From NCBI RefSeq assembly GCF_002878395.1, contig NC_061119.1, forward strand, positions 12,552,367 through 12,616,366: a stretch of DNA of 64,000 nt, written 5' to 3'. This stretch comes from Capsicum annuum (lineage: Eukaryota; Streptophyta; Magnoliopsida; Solanales; Solanaceae). The notes below the pieces were generated by a model. The model was not told the origin of the DNA. It was given only the letters and a program-made list of their open reading frames with translations, and made no database searches. Each line of letters opens with the position of its first letter. The stretch's first letter is position 1. Both the position numbers and the translations under genes were made by a program. Of this stretch, positions 57,120-64,000 are shown piece by piece.

Positions 57120-58860
57120 GCTCCAGTATTAACCCTACCAGATGGTTCAGATGGGTTTGTGGTATATTGTGATGCCTCCAGAGTCGGTTTGGGGTGTATT
57201 TTGATACAGAGAGGTAAGGTCATAGCCTACGCCTCTAGACAACTTAAGCCCCATTAAAAGAACTATCCTACTCATGATTTTGAGTTAGCAGTAATAGTAT
57301 TTGCCTTAAAGATTTGGAGGCACTATTTGTATGGGGTGCACGTTGATATGTTCACTGACCATAAGAGCCTACAGTATGTGTTCTCTCAGAAAGATTTAAA
57401 CCTCCGTAAGAGAAAGTGGTTGGAGTTGTTGAAGAATTGCCATATGAGTGTCCTGTATTATTCGGGTAAAGCCAATGTAGTTGCTGATGCTCTTTGTAGA
57501 ATGTCTATGGAGAGTGTTGCTCATGTGGAGGATGGTAAGAAGAAGTTAGCTCAGGAAGTTCATCAGCTTGCCCGACTAGGTATTCGCTTAGTTGATTTGT
57601 CAGAAGGTAGTGTATGGGTACAAAATAGTTTAGAATCATCCCTAGTTTTCGAGGTGAAGGAAAAGCAGGATGGGGATCCCAGTCTAGTCAAGTGGACGAA
57701 ATCAATTAGAGATCAGAAAGTAGAGGTCTTCTCCCAATGGGGAGATGGTGTTTTGCGTTATCAGGGTCGGCCATATGTTCCAGGTGTAGACGATTTGATG
57801 CAACGAGTTCTTCCTAAAGCACATGGTGTGTGCTACTCTATTCATCCAGGGGCCACTAAGATGTACCATGATTTGTGGGAGATATATTGGTGGAGTGGGA
57901 TGAAGAGAGACATTGCAGAGTTTGTGGCTAAGTACTCAATATATCAGCAGGTTAAGATTGAGCATCAGAAGTCTAGTGGGTTCATGCAGGAGTTCAGCAT
58001 TCCCACCTGGAAATAGGAAGAAGTGAACATGGACTTTGTGATGGGTTTGCCTCGTACTCGTCACCAGCATGATTCAGTTTGGGTCATTGTAGATAGGATG
58101 ACCAAATCAGCTCATTTCCTACCAGCCCATACCTCTTATTCAGCCGAGGATTACGCCAAACTCTATATCAGGGATTTGGTCAGATTGTACGGTGTTCCAC
58201 TGTTCATTATCTCAGATAGAGGTACCCAGTTCACCTCTCATTTCTGAAAGACATTCCAAAAGGGTCTTGGTACCCGAGTTCACCTCAGTACAACCTTTCA
58301 CCCTCAGATAGATGGTCAAGCAGAAAGGACCATTCAGACTATAGAAGATATACTGCGAGCATTTGTGATAGACTTTATAGGTAGTTAGGATGACCACTTG
58401 ACTTTGATTGAATTCACATATAACAATAACTATCATTCCAGCATTCCGATGGCTCTATTTAAGGTGCTTTATGGGAGGAAGAGTAGATCTTCTATTAGTA
58501 GGTTTGAAGTGGGTGAGGCCGCAGTGGTAAGGCCTGAATTGATATTTGATAACTTAGGGCCTGAAAATTCAGTGCATCCAATGTTCCATGTCTCCTTGCT
58601 TAAGAAATGCATAGGTGACCCAGCAGTCGTAGTCCCTATGGAGGCATAAATATTCAGAACAACCTCTCTTATGAAGAGATCCCAGTCGAAATCCTTGATT
58701 ATCATATTTGCAGACTGAGGAACAAAGAAGTCCATCTAGTCAAAGTTCTTTGGCAGAATCAGTCCTTTAAGAAAGCTACTTGGGTAACAGAAGCAGACAT
58801 GTGGACCAAGTATCCTCACCTTTTCTCTACAAATTCAGACTCAAGGTATTAGTTTTCCTT
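57120..58860 (+). pseudogene. gypsy 1 RNase H, integrase and chromodomain
   Basis: RNase H (57150-57530) has V-Y-C-D-A-S and F-T-D-H-K-S-L, ending V-A-D-A-L. The integrase zinc finger near 57930 reads Y-S-I-Y where C-x-x-C is required. The core has M-D-F-V-M-G-L-P, I-S-D-R-G-T-Q-F and D-G-Q-A-E-R. A deletion near 58545 joins the core to a late segment (H-P-M-F-H-V-S-L-L-K-K-C). A chromodomain follows at about 58655-58855 (V-E-I-L-D..V-L-W..A-T-W-V-T-E-A-D), ending in a stop. Confidence 0.8.
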
Positions 58861-59211
58861 TGAATTTACTTAGTCTTATGTTCTGATATAGCTACCAACT
58901 TGGTATTAATTAACGATCCATACTCAGTCATGCATTCATGAATCAGGTCAGTCATGTACTCATGCATCAGACCTGCATGTCCAGTATATAAGCGCAGCTT
59001 ATCAGTAATCCCAATCATCCATTCATAAATCATGTTCAGCTATACACTCATGCATCAGATATGCATATTCAGTATGATAATTTAGTAAATTAGTGATTTT
59101 AGTCATGAAATCATGCTTCAGTTTTGCATGTCTAGTGTCCAAATCTAGTCTATCAGTATTCTCAGTTTCATCAGTCTCATTCGAGGATGAATGTTCTCAA
59201 GGGGGAGATAT

Positions 59212-61748
59212 TGTAAGACCTCGCAAAATCCTAAGCTCAATTCAGTCTTTTAAGCTTGCTAAGCTCAACTCAGTCTTTTAAGCTTGCTAAGGGGTCCCAA
59301 CTTAGAAAATTCTAGCTAAGTATTTAGATTTAGTATTATTTTGTCCTTCGTAAGTTAGAAACTCTATTTCACGACTCTAATGACCTTAAATTGTCAATCT
59401 TTAGGTTGATTCATGATCAGGAATGTCTGTAGGTGTTCCCTAACAAGTTTCGTATTTTTTGGGCCTCGTTTGAACCACGTTTGGGAATCCAAAATAGTGC
59501 ATCAACGCGATCTCGATGCGGTGCGTCGGCCATCGTGTCAATCAATATTTTCTTTGGCTCCCAGTGGCAATTTTCAGTGAACTGACGCAGACTCGACGCA
59601 ACGCGTTGGCTATCGCGCTGATTCCAATGACACAACGCGTAGATCTGCGCATCGATAATTCAGTTTTCAGTAATTTAAAAAGCCGCATCCTTAGGGGTAT
59701 TTAGGTCTTTTCCCACGTCCTTCAGCCCCCAAAAATATGAAATTTAGCCTTCTTTTTACAACATACACACATTATTTCATAAATTGCTCAAGAACAAAAA
59801 CCCAGGTGATTGAATTTTAAATTCAAGGCTCAAGATTTCCACCATTGTTCTTCAGGAATTTAGCAACCAAGGTATGTGAAGTGTTCATCCAAGGGTTTCT
59901 TCTATCCTTGGAGTCCAAGAAACTCTTTTAAACTTCAAGTAGCTTGATTTCATGCTTTCTATGATTTGGATTCAAGTATATCCATGATTATAATGTTGAT
60001 TGGATTTTTATTTCATGATTAAGTGCAGGATTTATGTAAAAACAATTATTATGTATGTAGTATCATGTGAATTCATGTTAAAGCCTTGAAATTATGATGC
60101 TCATGTGTTGATTATTACTATGTGCATATACAATGTTTTCCAAGTGTTTGATGAGTTGTTCATGAGAATTAAAGAATGAAATTATATCATGTTAGCATAT
60201 ATTCAAGTTCATGTCATGCAAGTGTTTGCTAGAATGTCCCAATAAATGAATGATGATCAAGTAGTTATTTATCATGTTTCAAGATTGTGCCATGTCTTAT
60301 AATTTATCCTATCTAGTCTTGGGGGTATTTAATACCCGAAAATTTAGCTGATTACCTAGAGCCATGGTCAGTCTCAGGATAGTATCAGTTATGTCATGAT
60401 TAGTAGTGCTCTCAGTCAGTTACAGAACTCAGGAAAAACTCAGTAGACTCAGTATCATTCCAGTCCAGTTCATACCTCAGTAATTTAGTTAGTTAACAAA
60501 ATTCAGTAGTATTCCGTCAGTCAACGGAACTCAGTAAACACAGTTCAGTTCAGTTAGACAGTATAATTAGTAACAGTTCAGTTAAGCTTAGTATAAACTA
60601 GGAATCAATTCAATGTCTATCAGATGGGAGTAGGATTCAACACCGAATTAACCCAGGGATGGGGGTATTCCTGCCAGCAAATGGTTTGACCCTTAGTAGC
60701 AATCTCTGCGTTATAGAACTATGTAGTCAGCGTAGGTTGGGATATCTTCCTGCCAGACAAGGGTTGATACATCTCGTACTAGTTTTTCTTCCAACGAGAG
60801 TTGACGAAAGAGCTTCCTATCAGAGAGGGTTAACTTACAGTTGTCTTTACCCGTGGCATGGTGCTGACACCCTTCCAACTGGGGTTATAGGTTGGACCCC
60901 AATCTATTTAAAAAGGGGCATGTCGGTTAGATGATTACCTCCCACAGTCTCAGTTTCACTTCCAATCTTAGAATTAAACTCAATTCAGTTCTACAGATTC
61001 AGGACTGTCAGATACAGTCACTCAGTTCAGTACGAAACTCAGTATAGTTCCACAGGATTAAGACTGTCAGATACAGTCACTCAGTTATCAGCAGCACAAT
61101 ATCAGTAAACTCAAATATCAATAAATCAGTAATTCAGAACTCAATATCCAATGTTATCACGGCCTCAGATTATAGTATACGTATTCATGTATGTACTCCT
61201 ATTCAGTTATATTCATGTCATTCAGTCAATATTGTTCATGCATATGAACCCATGCATTTCAACCTACCTCACTTTGCATACTAGTACATTCAAAGTACTG
61301 ACGCATACCTTTCTTTTTTGCTATGATGTTTTATATCATAAGTTCAGACGCGTGGGCTCCCGATTATACTTAGCAGTTCAGATATTCATCTTATAGAATT
61401 AGTTATGAGTCCTCTTAGTTCGAAGACATGATGATTATTTCAGTAGTTCAGCTTATTCAGTAGTTTGGAGTTAGTTGGGAACTTGTCCGATCATCTCTAT
61501 ATTTCAGTCAGTTTAGAGGCTTTTTCAAACTAGAGTATTTTTCAGACAGATGTTTTAGTTTTGGTATTGTTATATTGTATTCAGTTTTATTACAATATTG
61601 AACCTTATGGCATGTTTTTCGCCTAATTTCCGCATACTACATTATTATTATTCAGTTATTGCATTAGGTACCAGTCATGGGTTAGTTTGTAGTTCTTCGA
61701 GATTATGAGCACCGTGTAGCGTCCGGGATACAGACTCGGGGTGTTACA
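59212..61748 (+). repeat. 3' LTR of gypsy 1
   Basis: The 2537-bp repeat is collinear with the 5' LTR. Differences include a 28-bp tandem duplication at 59233-59288 that the 5' LTR lacks. The LTRs carry many substitutions, so the insertion is old. Confidence 0.92.
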
Positions 61749-62062
61749 ATCTGGATAATTTTTTTAAAAATATTTATTTAGGTAATTTTGTCATTTTATA
61801 AAATGATTATATATTTTCGTATTCAATTATATGGAATCGTATAATTTTTTTACTTAAATAATTATTTTACAAAAAAAATATTAAATTTGAGTCAAGGGTT
61901 ATGTTAAAAATTATTTCAAAAGGTTAAAATTATGATTTAAATATAATTTAGTCTCAAAAGTAATTTGTTTTAGAAAAATATTTGTTTGATTTTATTAAAT
62001 CAAGAAACTCGGAATTAAATTAATTGTTAATTTGTTTTGAATTTTTTATTCAATTTAGTAGT
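61749..62062. other. AT-rich host flank, no feature
   Basis: Simple AT-rich sequence follows the ATCTG target duplication. Nothing further is supported. Confidence 0.6.
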
Positions 62063-62780
62063 CGTTTGGCCATAAAAGCTACTTTTTTCCAGAGTTGGAG
62101 TTTGATTTGAAGATGAAGTTGGAGTTGGAGTTGCGTTTGTCCGTGTATTTTTGAAATTTTTTTTTAGACTTTTGAAAAATCTTTTTAAATATGATTTTAT
62201 ACCCTCAACTTTTAAAAATTATCAAAATCATCCAACTACTAATTTACCAACTAACATATAACCAAATGTTGAGAAAATAATTTATATTCTTCAATTGATA
62301 AACTAATTAACAACAAACTAATTATTATGATTGTTATTATTCTAAAATTTGAATAAAAATATCACAAGCACGAACTAAATAAGTTTATCTAACCATAATC
62401 AATTGAAATGAGAAAAAATATATTTTGATAAATATGATTGATAGATATAAATATAATTTATATATTCTTAATTTGTTGATGAAAATTCTTAATTATTCTC
62501 ACTTGAATTAATTATTTTATTGAATTTGATCTTTTTTTAAAAATTACGGAATTTAGTTAATAAGAGGAGTTTGTGTAAAAATTTAAAGATTAAGGTTATA
62601 TGTAATAATAATGGAAGTTAGAATTGGAAGTGAGAGAAAAGGAAAACAACAAAAAGTTGTTTTCCCTTTTCGGAATTTAATTCTGGAATTTTTTTTCAAA
62701 TTTTCATGGCCAAACACCATAATTTCCAACTCCAAAATTTTTTTTTCGAAAAAAAAGGGGAAAATATCCATGGCCAAACG
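62063..62780. mobile_element. MITE-like element with CGTTTGGCCAT ends
   Basis: CGTTTGGCCAT at 62063-62073 is the exact inverted repeat of ATGGCCAAACG at 62770-62780. A further internal ATGGCCAAAC lies at 62706. Inverted ends of this kind mark abundant short DNA elements in nightshade genomes, probably hAT-related (inference). The interior is AT-rich and non-coding. Confidence 0.55.
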
Positions 62781-64000
62781 GGCTTTATTTCGCTACACTT
62801 GAAATTAATTAGATTACAGCTATAATACAATTGACATTTTCGATTTGGCTAGATTTTAAATTAATATTGAATAAATTAAAAATACTCAAAAAATAGCCTG
62901 AATCCCTAAATCCCCAAATTCCTAATCTACCCAACAAAATTCACTATAACCCGATCTATATCCAAATTAATCAGTTTCAGTCACAATGCAACATTACCCA
63001 GCCCCCAATTCAGGCCCAAAATAATTCCAACCCAACAAAATAATAACGACAACACATAGCAACAGCCCAAGATCTTCCAGCCCTCTAATCTTTTTTTTTT
63101 CCAACCCAGCAGCCCAAACTACACACCACCAGGCCCAAAAACCCAAACCGGCCCACCGGCCCACCACCCCTTATCTTCAACACAGCAAAACAGCCAATAA
63201 ACACCCGTACAATTCCATCGACAAGCAACCGACATCAGTAACCATATTCCGACGATACAAACACCAACAATTTCAACGCGGAAAACAACAGCCAACAACA
63301 ACTCCAGCGAACCAATTCCAAACGACACCCGCAATCAGCGAAACCAGAATTCGATCCGAACAACAACTTCATTCAACCAACGACAAACCCTCCAAATCAC
63401 AGAAAATCTATCTTTTCATCTTGTCTCTGAATTTTGCAGACCTAGAACCATGGTTGTCGACTTTTGGCTCAGGATTGTGTGTCTCTAACCCCAAGATTCA
63501 ATTGGAATTAGGTGTCATAAGTTCGAATCTGCATTTTTGGGATATGTTTTCATCCTTTTAAAATTTTTGTCAAATTTCCAGCCATTGTCTGTCAAAAAAC
63601 AGACTATTTTTTGAATGGTAAATGAGATTTTTTCGGCTATAAATAGGAATCGAGACTTCCATTGAAGGGGGGTTTCTAGGGGAAAAAATTGAGGGTTATG
63701 GAGGTGCGCACCTCTAACCCTACATAACCAAGAAGTTCATGGTGAAATTTATTTAAATTCGTTGAAATAATTTTCGCAAGAACGATTCAACGCAGGTAAA
63801 TCCAAGTCGAGTTTTGGTGGTGAAAATTCGTAGTAATAGGCTCGTAGTCCTGTTCCAAAATGGGTAAGGACTTCATACTCTTTGCATTTATCTTTTCTTT
63901 TCTTTTTTTATTTGGTATTTGGAAATTGTAATCGTAAATTGAACACTCTGTCATTATTTCGACTGAGTTCGTTGGGCGCAACAAGTTTTACAAACTTGTC
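62781..64000. other. no supported gene; C/A-rich low-complexity stretch
   Basis: 62900-63400 is rich in ccca/caac phrases, for example ccggcccaccggcccaccac. A minus-strand open frame there has no domain and looks like composition. A palindrome GAGGTGCGCACCTC lies at 63701-63714. The stretch may be part of an LTR or a 5' flank continuing past the window, but I cannot show that. Confidence 0.5.

Larger units (their letters stand above)
51809..61748 (+). mobile_element. Ty3/gypsy chromovirus element 1, structurally complete, coding dead
   Basis: LTRs are at 51809-54271 and 59212-61748; both start TGTAAGACC and end GGGGTGTTACA. They are flanked by a perfect ATCTG duplication (51804-51808 and 61749-61753). 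The primer site TGGTATCAGAGC is at 54276-54287. The purine tract gggggagata precedes the 3' LTR. Coding order is Gag, CCHC, protease, RT, RNase H, integrase and chromodomain, as in Tekay/Del-like chromoviruses. The total length is 9.9 kb. Every gene has stops or lost catalytic residues. Its LTR end resembles the ends of the three solo LTRs in this window. Confidence 0.92.

Noticed and set aside
60659..60934. 91-residue + strand open frame
   Set aside because: It is an LTR sequence of gypsy 1; the corresponding 5' LTR stretch has a different frame, so no gene is supported.
63119..63334. 71-residue minus-strand open frame
   Set aside because: It arises from the C/A-rich composition of 63000-63400 and has no recognisable domain.

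Overview
The window is AT-rich plant nuclear DNA, most likely from a member of the Solanaceae. The clues are an endogenous pararetrovirus of the solendovirus-like type, RTE and LTR families typical of nightshade genomes, and a PR-1 gene with a spliced intron. Almost everything is repeat. I see one host gene that looks intact: a two-exon PR-1/CAP-superfamily gene at 38013-39615 on the + strand. I found no tRNA, rRNA or CRISPR feature.

Region by region. 1-2770 is AT-rich, with a possible LTR remnant and a minus-strand Helitron-like piece. 2786-13180 holds an endogenous pararetrovirus (family Caulimoviridae) on the minus strand. Reading from right to left it has a hairpin-rich putative promoter/leader, small coiled-coil ORFs, a 30K-type movement protein, a coat protein with a CCHC knuckle, protease/RT/RNase H, and a TAV/viroplasmin-like protein. 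After an intergenic region and a 100-N gap comes a second, diverged set of the small coiled-coil ORFs. All the major viral genes are broken by frameshifts or stops. 13184-16198 is two head-to-tail non-autonomous Helitrons. 16431-17829 is a foldback element with duplicated arms.

17830-34203 is a minus-strand LINE split open by a five-level nest. Inside the LINE is a solo LTR (TSD ATATC). Inside that is a complete Ty1/copia element (TSD TAACT). Inside the copia is a second solo LTR (TSD AAAAA), which contains a third, reversed solo LTR (TSD TTGTA/TTGTG). An RTE-type non-LTR 3' end follows at 34208-34977. 35000-37500 is AT-rich repetitive sequence, and a Stowaway-like MITE sits just upstream of the PR-1 gene.

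40016-42475 is another Helitron. 42683-51040 is a decayed Ty3/gypsy element (TSD CCTGG/CATGG) inserted in a LINE RT region; it carries a 1.3-kb TRIM-like element in its protease region. 51809-61748 is a complete Ty3/gypsy chromovirus (TSD ATCTG, tRNA-Met type primer site, chromodomain) with dead catalytic residues. 62063-62780 is a MITE-like element. The last kilobase has no gene I can support.

The elements do not work together as a pathway; the layout records successive insertion and decay. The part most likely to be undescribed is the pararetrovirus 5' region, where small coiled-coil ORFs occur as two diverged cassettes with extra paralogues.
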